Shown in pieces: positions 8,679-18,126 of a DNA stretch of 64,000 nucleotides. The position numbers and the translations under genes were made by a program. Under the pieces are notes generated by a model. It was not told the origin of the DNA and searched no databases. It saw only the letters and a program-made list of their open reading frames with translations. Location: contig CAVPKH010000003.1 in assembly GCA_963705635.1 (NCBI GenBank), positions 620,001-684,000 of the forward strand, written 5' to 3'. Source of the DNA: VRUE01 sp963705635. Its GTDB lineage: Bacteria > Actinomycetota > Thermoleophilia > Solirubrobacterales > 70-9. Each line of letters starts with the position of its first letter. Positions within the stretch are counted from its first letter, which is position 1.

Positions 8679-9873
8679 CTACCTGGAGACTCGAGACCTG
8701 ATTCGCATCAGGTCCCGTTCGCGGTCTTGCGGCAGTCCCTGTAGCGGAACTTGGTGAAGTAGAGGATACGGGCGGGGCCCGGTGGTGTCGAAGGTCCGCG
8801 AGCGGCTGCTCGGGTCGAGCACCGACGGATAGGCGATCGGCGAGCGCTGCCCGCACCTGTAGGAGTGCAGGGTGGCGGCGCGGCAGAGATCAGCCGCCGC
8901 GGTGACCAATGGATCAGGTCCGCGGAGAGGGAGAAGTAGACGCCGCGCTCCTTGCCGGGGCGCCGCGCTCGGCGGGCCCGCGATCCCGACCAGGAGGTAG
9001 CGATCCAGCGCCGTGCTGTAAGTGAGGCTCTCGGTCATTTCGGAGATCTGGTCGGGGGCGATCGGCCGGCACCTGGAGCTTGCGGCGGGGTGGGCCCGGT
9101 AGGGATCGTTGAAGGCGGCGCCGAAGGACGACGCCGTCCCAGGCGCGCCAGGAGTCGGGTGCCCGGAGGTCGCCGGAGCGGATCAGGCAGTCCCCCGAGG
9201 CCGACCCGGTTCGCGGACGCGCACCAGGGCATAGAAGCGGCCGCCGCGCTTCACCAGGTTGCTCGGCGCGAAAACCCCGCTGGGGCCGACGTCCGGGTCG
9301 ATAGCGACGGGGCGAGGCCGCGACGAGGTGCCGCGGCGGGTGGGGCTGGCGGTAAGATGCGGCCGCCGTCGGAGGAGCGGGCGAGGGTGATCGCGTTGTA
9401 CCAGCAGGGGTAGTAGCCGCGCTCGGGGCAGCGGCCGGGATGCCGGTTGCCCTGGTACTCGTCGTGGACCAGCGCCCATACGTGGCTCCCGTCGGCGGTG
9501 AAGGGAGAGGCGACCCAGCGCGCGATCCTGGAAGCGGCGGGGGTCCGGATCCTCGATCGAGGTCATCACCGGCCGGCAGTACGGAGCGGAGGCGATTCAA
9601 GCTCGGGCCGGTCATCCGGTAGTTCTCGTAGTGCGAGCAGCAGGAGCTGCACCTGGCCGCGGCGTTGCGAAACGCCCGCGCCGGCAGGTCCGGCTCCTCC
9701 GCCTGCCCGCAGGCCTCGCGGCTCCGGTCGAAGACGACCTGAGGCCGCCCGGCGACCCGGACCGTCGCCTCGGAGGGGCCGGCACCGGCGCCTTCCCTCG
9801 CGCTCGCGGCGCCCGCCAGGAGGGCCGTCGCGCCGAGGCCGGCGAGGAGGGCGCGAGACAGCGGCAGCTTCAA
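8679..9873 (-). CDS. Secreted beta-propeller-like protein, possible glycoside hydrolase of the GH43/GH32 type
   Basis: TTG at 9873 follows the previous gene's TGA by one base and opens a signal peptide (LPLSRALLAGLGATALLAGA). The mature part, read over several frames, includes LLLSHYENYRMTGPSLNRL, WALVHDEYQGNRHPGRCPER, YYPCWYNAITLARSSDGG, VGPSGVFAPSNLVKRGGRFY and TESLTYSTALDRYLLVGIAG, ending CRKTANGTLMRIRSRVSR. Alternating aromatic/Gly-rich blades with an SNLV-x-R-x-G-x-FY blade resemble five-bladed propeller hydrolases acting on polysaccharide. No catalytic residue assignment is possible with so many frame breaks. It is the only clearly exported soluble protein of the operon, so it could trim or bind the finished glycan. 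Confidence 0.5.
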
Positions 9874-9874
9874 C

Positions 9875-11013
9875 TCAGGCCCCCACGCCGACGGCTTCCA
9901 GGAGCCGCCCCAGGACCCGATCGGAATCCAGGTGCTCCTCGGCGATCGCCCGCGCCGCGCGCGGCGTGCCGCTCCGGGTCCGCGGCGATGCGGCGGGCCT
10001 GCGCCGCCGCCTCCTGCGTGGTTGGAGAAGGAGAGCAGCCCCTCGCCCCAGGGAAGCTCGCTGCCGGCCCCGGTGTCCTGGACCAGCGCCGGCCGGCCGC
10101 TCGCCAGGTAGGCGGCGGTGCGGTCGCTGAACCAGCCGGTCGCCGCCTCCACGTAGACGCCCTGGGCGACCGAGAACTCGGCGCCGGAGCCCCGCAGGTA
10201 GGCGCGGAACGCCTCCGGGCCGGCGGCGACCTCGAACGGCGGATCGACGAGCCCCAGCCGTGCGTCGCGCAGCGCCTCGAGGTCCGCCCGTCGCCCGCGT
10301 GGATGTCGAGCGCGAGCTCGAAGCGCGCCGCGGGCACCCTTTCCGGCAGCTCGAGGACCCGGCGGAACTGGTGGTGCTTCAGCCCGGCGAGGCGGCCCGC
10401 GACCGGCAGCTGCCCATAGGGGCTGCGCCAGGTGGCCACGGTGGTGAAGCGGAGCGGTCCGGCCGGCGGCGGCGTGGCCGGCCACTCCTCGAGCACCACC
10501 GGCGGAAGCGTCGGGATCCACTCGATCCCGCCTCTGGGGACCGGGCAGCCCGCCTTGCCGATGTTCAGGCCGACCGTCACGTAGCGGTCGTGCCCGCCGA
10601 CCTCGAACGGCAACGACGGGGTCCGCGTGCCAGGTCTGGGTGAAGCCCGGGTCGAGGTCGACGTAGACCCGGCGGCGGGCGGCGGCGAGGATCGGCCCGC
10701 CGTCGAGGTGGCCGCTGACGTTGAAGAGGACCTCGGCCTCTTCGGCGATCGCGGCCAGCTCCGCCTCGCCGATCCCGAACAGCGCCTCTCCCTCCCCGCC
10801 GAGCAGGGCCGCCCGCCCCTCAAGGCCGAAGCGCCCCCACCACCTCCTCGAAGTACCGCCGCCCGACGCGGGTCCGCGCGCGGGCAGCCGCTCGACGAAG
10901 TGCACGTCGAAGCCGAGCCGCCGCAGGCCGAGGACCCAGGAGAGCCGGACCCAGGCCTCGCCGCCGTTGCGCGGCTTGTTGGCGAGCGCCCCGGCGACGA
11001 TCGCGACGGCCAC
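9875..11013 (-). CDS. GT-B-like glycosyltransferase paralogue 'b'
   Basis: GTG at 11013 starts VAVAIVAGALANKPRNGGEA, then VRLSWVLGLRRLGFDVHFVE. Further pieces: EVLFNVSGHLDGGPILAAAR, VYVDLDPGFTQTWHADP, the signature TGWFSDRTAAYLASGRPALV and SELPWGEGLLSFSNH. The same ordered motifs occur in the proteins at 7472, 16980 and 23389. About 380 aa; frame breaks at roughly 10,850, 10,610, 10,290, 10,010 and near the end. It ends at TGA 9875-9877, one base before the next start. Role: a glycosyltransferase of unknown specificity in the surface-glycan operon. Confidence 0.65.
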
Positions 11014-11020
11014 GCCCGGC

Positions 11021-12339
11021 TCAGGCCGCTGCCGCGTCGTCGGAGCCGAAGATCCGCGGCAGCGCGCCGGGGCGGTACCGCAGCCAGCATGGCGGCCTCG
11101 CGCAGCGCCTCGCCCCAGCGCCCCTCGCGCCGCGACTCGCGCCGCCTGCACCGCCAGCAGGTCGCCGTAGTAGCGCTTCCAGTTCCGCATGCCCTTCGCG
11201 GTAGGCGCGCTTGCGCTCCCGGTCGCCCCGCGAGGTAGGGCTTCTGCTTGCGCATCGCGGCCAGCGTCTGCTCCAGCATCTTGCCGGCGTCGCCGCTGGA
11301 GTTGTCCGCCGTGTTCGCGGTGCTCGGCGACCAGGGCCGCGTGGCTGCAGATCGGGAACTCGCCGGGCGATCGCGAGGTTGAAGCCGAAGTCGGCGGCCG
11401 CTTCGAGCTCGGGTCGAAGCCGCGCGACGTGCTCGAACAGCGAGCGCCGGTAGATCGCGCGAGCGGGGAAGCCGGCCCAGTTGCTTCGCATCAGCTGCCT
11501 CGTACTGGTCGCGTCGGACGACCGGCTGCTCGTGGGTCTCGAGCGGCCGGTTGTCGTAGGCGGTGCGGCGGAAGGTCCCGACCGCCGCCGCGCACTCGGG
11601 CCTGCTGCCTCGAGCGCTCGCAGGCCGGCCTCGATCGCCGTCCGGCAGCAGCCGGTCATCGGCGTCGAGGAAGACGAGGAAGTCGCCGTTGGTGTTGCGG
11701 ATGCCGACGTTGCGGGCCGCCGCCACGCCCGAATTCGCGCTCGCGGACGCAGCGCACGCCCGGGTAGCGGGAGGCGATCGCGCCGAGGCGTTGTCGCCCG
11801 AGCCGTCGTCGACGACGACGATCTCCAGGTGCGGGTAGGTCTGGGCGAGCACGCTCTCGATCGCCTCGCCCAGGTACTGGGCCTGCCCGTAGCAGGGGAT
11901 CACGACCGAGACCAGCTCGGCGAAGGCGGGCGAGCGATCGCGGCGCCAGCTGTGGCGGCCGCGGATCGTCCCGAACGGAACCCGTCGCTGGCCCTTGAGC
12001 ACCGCCGCCACCTCGACCTCGAACTCCGGCGGCGGTGCCGAGCAGGTTCAGGGTCGTGCGGAACCCCGCCCGCGCAGGCCTCGTCGCGCTCCGGGAAAGC
12101 CTCGGCCAGGTCCGGCCGCTCGGCCCGCACGGCCGCCCGCCAGAACGGCTCGCCGTCGATCAGAGAACTCGACTGCGACCGCCGGTCCGCTCGGAGCCGA
12201 TCGCCCAGCCGAGCACGTCGACGGCCTTGCGCGTCGAGCACGGCCCCCGCCTTGGGCTCGTCGACGAAGGCGCCGCGCAGGCGCTGCGGGCAGCGGCTCG
12301 AGCCGCGACACCTCACCGATTTCAACCAGCGCGCCCATG
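11021..12339 (-). CDS. GT2 glycosyltransferase with N-terminal 'GWAIG' module
   Basis: ATG at 12339 follows GCGGGAG, a good ribosome site. Residues 1-130 form a small module: a beta segment ending LGWAIGSER, then RPDLAEAFPERDEACAGFRT and VAAVLKGQRRVPFGTI. The GT2 domain follows: VSVVIPCYGQAQYLGEAIES, LEIVVVDDGSGDN, ANSGVAAARNVGIRNTNGDF and the donor DXD region LVFLDADDRLLPD. The acceptor part includes NWAGFPARAIYRRSLFEHV. The C-terminus KPYLAGDRERKRAYREG is helical and charged. About 440 aa with frame breaks near 12,260, 12,040, 11,790 and 11,600. GT2 enzymes of this type add a sugar from a nucleotide donor in the cytoplasm. Confidence 0.75.
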
Positions 12340-12382
12340 TCTCCCGCCGCTTCCTCTCGCCGATCGCCGGAAGCGCCGGAAT

Positions 12383-13518
12383 CTACAGCGACCTCCCAGA
12401 TCCGGCACCACTCGTCGCTCCAAATCGGCTCTCCCGCCAGCAGAGAAGGCAAGCGGCGGCGCCCGGCGGAAGCCCGACCGAGCGCGGCGCCACGACCGCG
12501 CAGCGCAGGGTCCGGCGGCGCGCCGCTCCGCCTTCGGGACCGGGGTAGTGCAGCTGCCCTTCGGCCTCCGCCCGCCCGGGCCGCGCAGGACCGCGAGCTC
12601 CGCCTCCGGGATCGGCCGCCGCCGGCACGCAGAGCGACCGCCTCGCGGCCGTTGAAGTAGACGAGCTGCTCTTCCTCCGCTCGCGCCGGCTCGACCAGCG
12701 CCACCGGGGTCGACGGCGCCACGCCGGCCGCCTCGACCGCCAGCTGGCAGCGGCGGTTCTCGGCGCAGCGCTCGATCAGCGCGCGCCGGTCCGGGATCTC
12801 CGCCGCCAGGCGCCCGTAGACGTTGAGGTCTTCCTCCAGCTGGGTGACGCTGCTCCGCGCCGACCAGTTGCCGCCGGCATGCACGCGGTAGGCGGCCATG
12901 TCCTCGTCGAGGAAGCCGATCGCCCCCGGCTGCGCGCACCAGATGTGAAAGAGCCAGTCGAACCAGCGATAGCCGAAGAGCCACTCCGGCACCGTCGCCA
13001 GGACATCGCGCCGGAAGATCACGGTCAGGAAGGGGATGAAGCAGCTGCGAAGGAGGTCGTCGAGGTCGAAGACGTCGCTTCGAGAAGGCCGGGGTCGCCG
13101 GCCGCGCCGGCCGGCTGCCGTCGTCGAAGAAGAGGGTGGCGCGGTGGAAGCAGCTGCTCCAGCCGGGGTTGCGCGTCGAGCAGGCTCGACCTGCTTGGCG
13201 AGCTTGTCGGGCGAGGTCCAGTAGTCGTCGCCCTCGAGGATCGCCACGTACTCGCCCCGGCACGCACGCGCCGCCTGCAGCCAGATACCGGCGACGCCGA
13301 GGTTGCGGTCGGGCAGGAAGGTGCGGATCCGGCTCGGGGTGTCGCGCCGCGTACTCGAGCACCATCTCCCGGGTCCCGTCGGTGGAGAAGTCGTCGGCGA
13401 CGAGGAGCTCGAACTCGAACGGGGCCTGCTGCGCGAGGGCGCTGTCGAGCGCCTGACCGATCCAGTCGACGTGGTCGTGGGTGAGGACGAAGACGCTCGC
13501 CTTGGGCGCCTCAGCCAT
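12383..13518 (-). CDS. GT2 glycosyltransferase 'A' with degenerate C-terminal 'WWL' domain
   Basis: ATG at 13518 overlaps the upstream module gene (stop 13511). GT2 core: ASVFVLTHDHVDWIGQALDS, ELLVADDFSTDGTREMVLEY and ILEGDDYWTSPDKLAKQV (GDDYW is the DXD-type site). Then RSCFIPFLTVIFRRDVLATV, GYRWFDWLFHIWCAQPGAIG and a long helix VTQLEEDLNVYGRLAAEIP. The last ~100 residues (LVYFNGREA...LPSLLAGEP...WSDEWCRIWEV) resemble the end of the 'LVLPATAYWWL' domain found intact further upstream in the operon. The sibling gene at 13946 has the same architecture. About 375 aa; frame breaks near 13,340, 13,190, 13,075 and 12,600. The stop at 12383 lies in a neighbouring frame. Confidence 0.7.
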
Positions 13519-13945
13519 CGCCGCCGGCCTCGACGCCCTCGATCCGGCTCGCCGAGAGTCAGGTCCGCGATCGCGACCCGCCTGCCGTCGGCGAAGAGCG
13601 CGAAGACCCCGACCTCTGCCTCCGGCGGCAGATCGCAGCGCGTTCAGGGTGGTCTGGAAGCCCGGCCGGCCGACCTCGGCGTCGGGAAAGGCCGCCACGA
13701 CGTCCGAGCGCTCGCCGCTCACCGGGGTCCGCCAGACGACCTCCCCGGCGTGCTCGAACTCGATCGCGGCGGCGAGACCGTCGTCGCCGACCACCCAGCC
13801 CGCGACCGATGACCGCATGGGCGGGCAGCAGCGCGCCGTCCGCCGGCGCCTCGAAGAAGGCCGCGGGGAGCTCCGCGGGCGAGATTCCCCGCAGCGTCTC
13901 GCAGGCTCGCGCGCCGCACCTCGCGCGCGCCGCCTCGTCCGCCAT
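13511..13945 (-). CDS. Stand-alone 'GWxxG...FP...GF' module protein
   Basis: The reading starts MADEAARA (ATG 13945; an alternative ATG lies at 13969) and continues CETLRGISPAELPAAFFEAP, then RVAGWVVGDDGLAAAIEFEH, VVWRTPVSGERSDVVAAFPD and GRPGFQTTLNAL, ending ADGRRVAIADLTLGE-RIEGVEAGGDG at TGA 13511-13513 once an extra C near 13,548 is removed. It is one copy of the small beta-rich module that elsewhere in this operon is fused to a methyltransferase (15977) and to GT2 domains (11021, 18123). No catalytic residues are apparent. A carbohydrate- or partner-binding role is inference. About 145 aa, with two or three frame breaks. Confidence 0.5.
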
Positions 13946-15096
13946 CCGCCGCCAACGGCTCCAGCTCATGGACCGCCACCCACTCGTCCTCCCAGGCGAC
14001 CCGGCCTTCCCTCGCCAGGTAGTCGCGGAAGTCCTGCGTGGCTCCTCGAGCCAGGCGCGGGCAGGGGCGGGCACGACGACGAAGCACCCCCGCGGCCCTT
14101 CGGCGGGACGGGATCCCGGGCCGTAGTCCGCACCGCCGGCGCCAGGGTCGGCGGCGGCTTCGCGAATCGCCTCGCAGCTCGGTCACCTCGCTGCCCTCGC
14201 GGCGAGGCAGGGTGCGGGCATGCCGGCCGTTGAAGTAGGGGCGCAGCTCGTGCCGCGGTTCGACGAGGACCACGCAGGCCTCGAACGGCACCCCCAGCCG
14301 CTCGATCGCCAGCTGCGCCCGGCGGTGGGCCAGGCAGCGCTCGATCAGCTCCACGCTGCGTCGGGCAGCTCGGGCAGGAGCCGCGCGTAGAAGTCGTACG
14401 TCCTCCTCGAGCTGGCTGACCCGGTCCAGGGCGGAGAACATGCCGCCGCGGTGGACCCGGTAGGCGGCCAGCGGCTCCGGGAGGTAGCCGAGCGGTCCGA
14501 GCTCGGCCGGCCTGGATGTGGATCAGCCAGTCGATCCAGGCCGAGTCGAACGACCCAGTCGCTCGAGCTCCTCGGCGACCCCGCGGCGGAACATCATCGA
14601 GGGCGCGGGCGACGAAGCACTCCATGACGATCTGCTCGAGCCGAAGCGCTCCTCCGCGAAGCCGCGGGCTGAGACGTCCCCGAGGGCATGCCCGCCTCGT
14701 CGTAGACGAGGCTGACGTCGTGGAAGCAGTCGTGGCAGTCCGGGTTGGCTTCCAGGAAGGCGACCTGTTTCGCCAGCTTCCCCGGCGAGGTCCAGTAATC
14801 GTCGCCGTCGAGGTAGGCGATCAGCTCGCCCCGCGTCGCCGCCAGCGCCTGGCGCAGCATCTCGCCGTGGCCGACGTTGCGCTCCGGCAGCACCAGCCGG
14901 ATGATGTCCGGATAGCGCTCGCCGTAGGCCTCGACGATCTCGCGGGTGCCGTCGGTCGAGCAGTCCTCGCCGATCACCAGCTCGAACGGGAAGTCGGTCT
15001 TGCTGGATCAGCACGCTCTCGATCGCCTGGGCGACGAACGCGCGCATGGCCGTAGGTGCGCAGGACGACGCTGACGAGGGGCGTCGGCTCGCTCAT
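13946..15096 (-). CDS. GT2 glycosyltransferase 'B' with degenerate C-terminal 'WWL' domain
   Basis: ATG at 15096 overlaps the upstream GT2 gene's TGA (ATGA). The protein begins MSEPTPLVSVVLRTYGHA and continues FVAQAIESVLIQQ, ELVIGEDCSTDGTREIVEAY, RLVLPERNVGHGEMLRQALA and LIAYLDGDDYWTSPGKLAKQ (GDDYW nucleotide-sugar/metal site). Then follow PDCHDCFHDVSLVYDEAG, FDSAWIDWLIHIQAG, and a C-terminal region with RPYFNGRHARTLPRREGSEV, GCFVVVPAPARAWLEEPTQ and WEDEWVAVHELEP. It is a sister of the gene at 12383. About 385 aa; five or more frame breaks. No stop is visible in the C-terminal frame, so the 3' end is placed just before the following module gene. Confidence 0.7.
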
Positions 15097-15980
15097 GCCG
15101 CCCCCAGGAGGTAGGCGACCGCCTGCGGGTCGCGCCGGACCAGCGTCCCCATCCCGCGCAGCGCCCGCCGCGCCGGCGGCGCCGAGCCCAGTCCTCGGCG
15201 ATCCGCTCGGCGAGGGCGCGACCGTGCTCGCCGGCGGGTCTTGCGGATGCCGCGCCGCCGCGCCTCGCGCTCGCGCCGGTCGCGGACGCTGGAGCGCTGC
15301 CGGCGCAGGACCTCGAGCTGCGAGTCGAGGACCACGCCGGGGTCGCGGGTGGTGTTGGTGCCATGCCGCCGGTACTCGGTCACCACCGTCTCGTGGCAGA
15401 AGACCGGGAAGCGGCGGGCCAGCCGCAGGTAGAGGTCGTAGTCGTCGCCGGCGCTGAGGCTCTCGTCGAAGCCGCCGACCGCCTCCAGCGCCGTGCGGCG
15501 GTGGACGATCGAAGAGCCCGACCAGATGAAGCAGTCTTCGAGCAGTCGCAGATAGTGGTCCTGGGTGACCAGGGGCTGACGCTTTCCTGGCAGAACCGCC
15601 CCGTCGTCGCCGATGTCCCGGGAGACGCCGGAGACGAAGGCCACCTGAGGCCGTCGCTCGAGAGCGGCCGCCCCGACCTCGAGCGCGCTCGGCAGCAGGC
15701 GGTCGTCGGCGTCGAGGAAGACGACGCGATCGCCGCTCGTCGCCCGCAGGCCCGCGTTGCGTGCGGCAGCGACGCCGCGGTTGCGCTGGCGCAACCGCCT
15801 CACCTGCTCGTAACGACCCGCGACCTCGTGGCAGTTGTCCTCGGAGCCGTCGTCGACGACGACGATCTCCACCGGCGACAGGGTCTGCGCCAAGGCACTC
15901 TCGATCGCCTCCGCCAGATAATGCGCCTGGTTGAAACAGGGGATGACGACCGCGACTTCGAGCGGCGGGGCGCCGTTCAT
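15093..15980 (-). CDS. GT2 glycosyltransferase 'D'
   Basis: This 295-aa reading frame is almost undisturbed. It shows EVAVVIPCFNQAHYLAEAIE, VEIVVVDDGSEDNCHEVAGR, NRGVAAARNAGLRATSGDRV, VFLDADDRLLPSALEVGA (DAD metal/donor site), IGDDGAVLPGKRQPLVTQ, WSGSSIVHRRTALEAVGGFD and LSAGDDYDLYLRLARRFPVF (acceptor-side ED/DD motif), closing with a basic helix and RRDPQAVAYLLGAA. A short Arg-rich stretch near 15,200 may hide two compensating indels. The ATG at 15980 overlaps the methyltransferase stop (ATGA), so translational coupling is likely. Cytoplasmic sugar transferase; donor unknown. Confidence 0.85.
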   Translation of the reverse strand: MNGAPPLEVAVVIPCFNQAHYLAEAIESALAQTLSPVEIVVVDDGSEDNCHEVAGRYEQVRRLRQRNRGVAAARNAGLRATSGDRVVFLDADDRLLPSALEVGAAALERRPQVAFVSGVSRDIGDDGAVLPGKRQPLVTQDHYLRLLEDCFIWSGSSIVHRRTALEAVGGFDESLSAGDDYDLYLRLARRFPVFCHETVVTEYRRHGTNTTRDPGVVLDSQLEVLRRQRSSVRDRREREARRRGIRKTRRRARSRPRRADRRGLGSAPPARRALRGMGTLVRRDPQAVAYLLGAA

Positions 15981-16978
15981 CGAATCCGGCCGAAGAGTCC
16001 TCTTCGCCCGCGCCGGGTGGGCTGATCGCTGACGACGTGGACCTCGCCGAGCGGGGCGCGCTCGCCGTTCTCGAGCGCCGCCTCGATCCGCAGCAGGCTC
16101 TCTCCCTTGCCGCTGGGAGCGATCACCATCTGGAAGCCGGCAGTCTTCGCCTCCGCCACCTGGGGGAATTTCTCGGCGATGTCAGGCCGCTCGATCGCGA
16201 CCGGCGCGCTCGCCACGGTGCTGCCACCGGCGAGTATCTCCACCTGTGAGACCGGGTGCTCCGTCCCCAGCGCCCAGCCGATCAGCTTCAGGCCTTCCTC
16301 GGAGTCCTCGACCCGGAAATGCCCCCGCAGAAACTCGTTCGGGGTCGAATGCACGACCTCGAGGATCTTCACGCCGGACGGCTGCGGCATCGGCGGATTG
16401 TATGCACCGCCGGCGACATCTCGGGGCCGGCTCCCCTCGATGTAGAAGCTCTCCTGCTCGCGGTTGTCCAGCTCGACGATCTCCGGGAACTCGCTTCCCG
16501 TCTCGCCGAACGGGCGCTCCGCCACGTCCACGAAGCCCGCCTTCGCCAGCAGCTCGGCGGCAAAATCGGGGGTGAACAGAGAGCGGGAATAGCCGTACCA
16601 GAGCATGTGGGTGATGAAGCGTCCACCCATGCTCGAGGCGGCGGAATCCTCGACCTTGAAGTAGGCGCGATCGCCCCGCAGGTAGGCGTCGATCCCCTTG
16701 CCGAGATCGGGCAGGGCCAAGCGCAGCATCCCTCCCGGCCGCAGCACCCGCAGCAGCTCCTGCAGCGCCGGGACCTGTTCGGGCAGGGCCAGCTCCGGCA
16801 GGGCGTGGATGCTGACCGCGTAGTCGAGCGCCCCCGAGGCGATCGGCAGGCCGTCGCGGATGTCGGCGACCAGGTCGACCCCCTCGTTCTTCTTGATGTC
16901 CGTGTTGATCCAACCGGGGGCGATGTGGCTCCCGCACCCCCAGTTGAGCCTGCGGACCGTGGGCTGTTCAGGCTGCAT
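15977..16978 (-). CDS. SAM-dependent methyltransferase with C-terminal 'GWALG' module
   Basis: An intact 333-aa protein. Residues 8-195 are a class I methyltransferase: RLNWGCGSHIAPGWINTD (SAM-binding motif I), VDLVADIRDGLPIASG (motif II acid), ELLRVLRPGGMLRLALPDLG and SLFTPDFAAELLAKAGFVDV. This pattern is common in sugar or glycan methyltransferases of surface-polysaccharide clusters. After a linker (residues ~196-215) comes one copy of the small operon module: LKLIGWALGTEHPVSQVEIL, VAIERPDIAEKFPQVAE, AGFQMVIAPSGKG, then a basic end RRGRRGLFGRIR. Because it is intact it is the best reference for the module. The ATG directly follows the GT-B-like gene. Confidence 0.85.
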   Translation of the reverse strand: MQPEQPTVRRLNWGCGSHIAPGWINTDIKKNEGVDLVADIRDGLPIASGALDYAVSIHALPELALPEQVPALQELLRVLRPGGMLRLALPDLGKGIDAYLRGDRAYFKVEDSAASSMGGRFITHMLWYGYSRSLFTPDFAAELLAKAGFVDVAERPFGETGSEFPEIVELDNREQESFYIEGSRPRDVAGGAYNPPMPQPSGVKILEVVHSTPNEFLRGHFRVEDSEEGLKLIGWALGTEHPVSQVEILAGGSTVASAPVAIERPDIAEKFPQVAEAKTAGFQMVIAPSGKGESLLRIEAALENGERAPLGEVHVVSDQPTRRGRRGLFGRIR

Positions 16979-16979
16979 C

Positions 16980-18126
16980 TCAGCTCCTCGAGCAGCCCGC
17001 CCAGCACCTTCTTCGCATCGAAGAACTCCTCAGCCAAGGCCCGCGCCTCCCGCGAGTGGCGCCCGTGGTCTTCGAGGATCGCCTCGGCGCCGCCGACCGC
17101 CTCGTCAATCGAAGCGAACGAGATCAACCCCGCGCCTACCGGCAGGTGCTTCCCGAACCCGGTGTCCTGGGCCAGGACTGGCCTGCCGCTGGCGAGAAAG
17201 CAGGCGCTGCGATCGCTGAACCAGCCACTGGCCGTCTCGACGTAGATGTTCTTCGCGATCCCGATCTCCGCCGCGGCCTCCCGCACGAACCGCTGGTAGC
17301 TGGCGAAGGAGCCCGCCGCTGTCTCCGGGTCGGCCAACCGCCACCCGTGCTGCTGCAGTTGCTCGATGTCGGCCGAATCGGCGGGATCGATGTCGAGGGC
17401 CAGCTCGAACGGCGCTTGGACCCGTTCCGGCAGCGCGAAGAACTTGCGGAACTCGTGCACGCGCAGGCCCATCACGCGATCTTCGTATTCGACCGGGTCA
17501 TACGGGCCCCGCCAGCTGCCAACGCTGCGGAAGGCCGCCCCCGCGGGGTCTTGCGCCACGGGCCAGCGCTCGAGGCAGACCGGAGGCCGGATCGGAATCC
17601 AATCGAGCCCGCAGGTGGGCACAGAGCACCCCGCCTCGCCGACGTTGCCGCCGACGGTGGCGAAGCGGTCGTGGTTGGCAAACGGGTTGGCCAGGCCCAG
17701 CTCGCTCCAGATGTGAGGGAAGCCGGGATCGACGTCGAGGAACAGCCGCTGGCCCGCGGCCTCCAGCAAGTCTTCCTCCTCGAGAAAGCCCATGACGTTG
17801 ATCAGAACGGGGGCGGCGGCGATCGACGCCTTGACCTGAGCGCGACCCATCCCCACGGTCTCGCCTCCATCCAGCAACAGGCAATAAGACCCGTCGAGAC
17901 CGGCGGTGCCCATGACCTCGACGAACCAGCGGATCGAGGCCTGCTTCGCGCTGCTCGACGGCCGCCCATCTTCACCCAGGGCCATCTCGTCGCTCAACCT
18001 GTCGATCAGGACCGGCTGGTATCCGATCTGGGCCAGCCCCCAGGCGAACTGCAGGAAGGCGCAGGCATGGCCGCCGTAGCCGGGTCGCTGAGCAATCGAG
18101 GCCGCCACTGGAATCGGTGTCTTCAA
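16980..18126 (-). CDS. GT-B-like glycosyltransferase paralogue 'c' (least disturbed copy)
   Basis: TTG at 18126 overlaps the upstream TGA (TTGA). Read in one frame: TPIPVAASIAQRPGYGGHAC, AFLQFAWGLAQIGYQPVLID, YCLLLDGGETVGMGRAQVKA, APVLINVMGFLEEEDLLEAA, RLFLDVDPGFPHIWSELGLA, FATVGGNVGEAGCSVPTCGL, FRSVGSWRGPYDPVEYEDRV, FELALDIDPADSADIEQLQQ, then the signature SGWFSDRSACFLASGRPVLA and KHLPVGAGLISFASIDEAVG, ending FDAKKVLGGLLEEL. About 380 aa. The in-frame reading has no stop at the end; the TGA at 16980-16982, two bases before the methyltransferase ATG, needs a one-base correction. Reference member of the four-paralogue family. Confidence 0.75.
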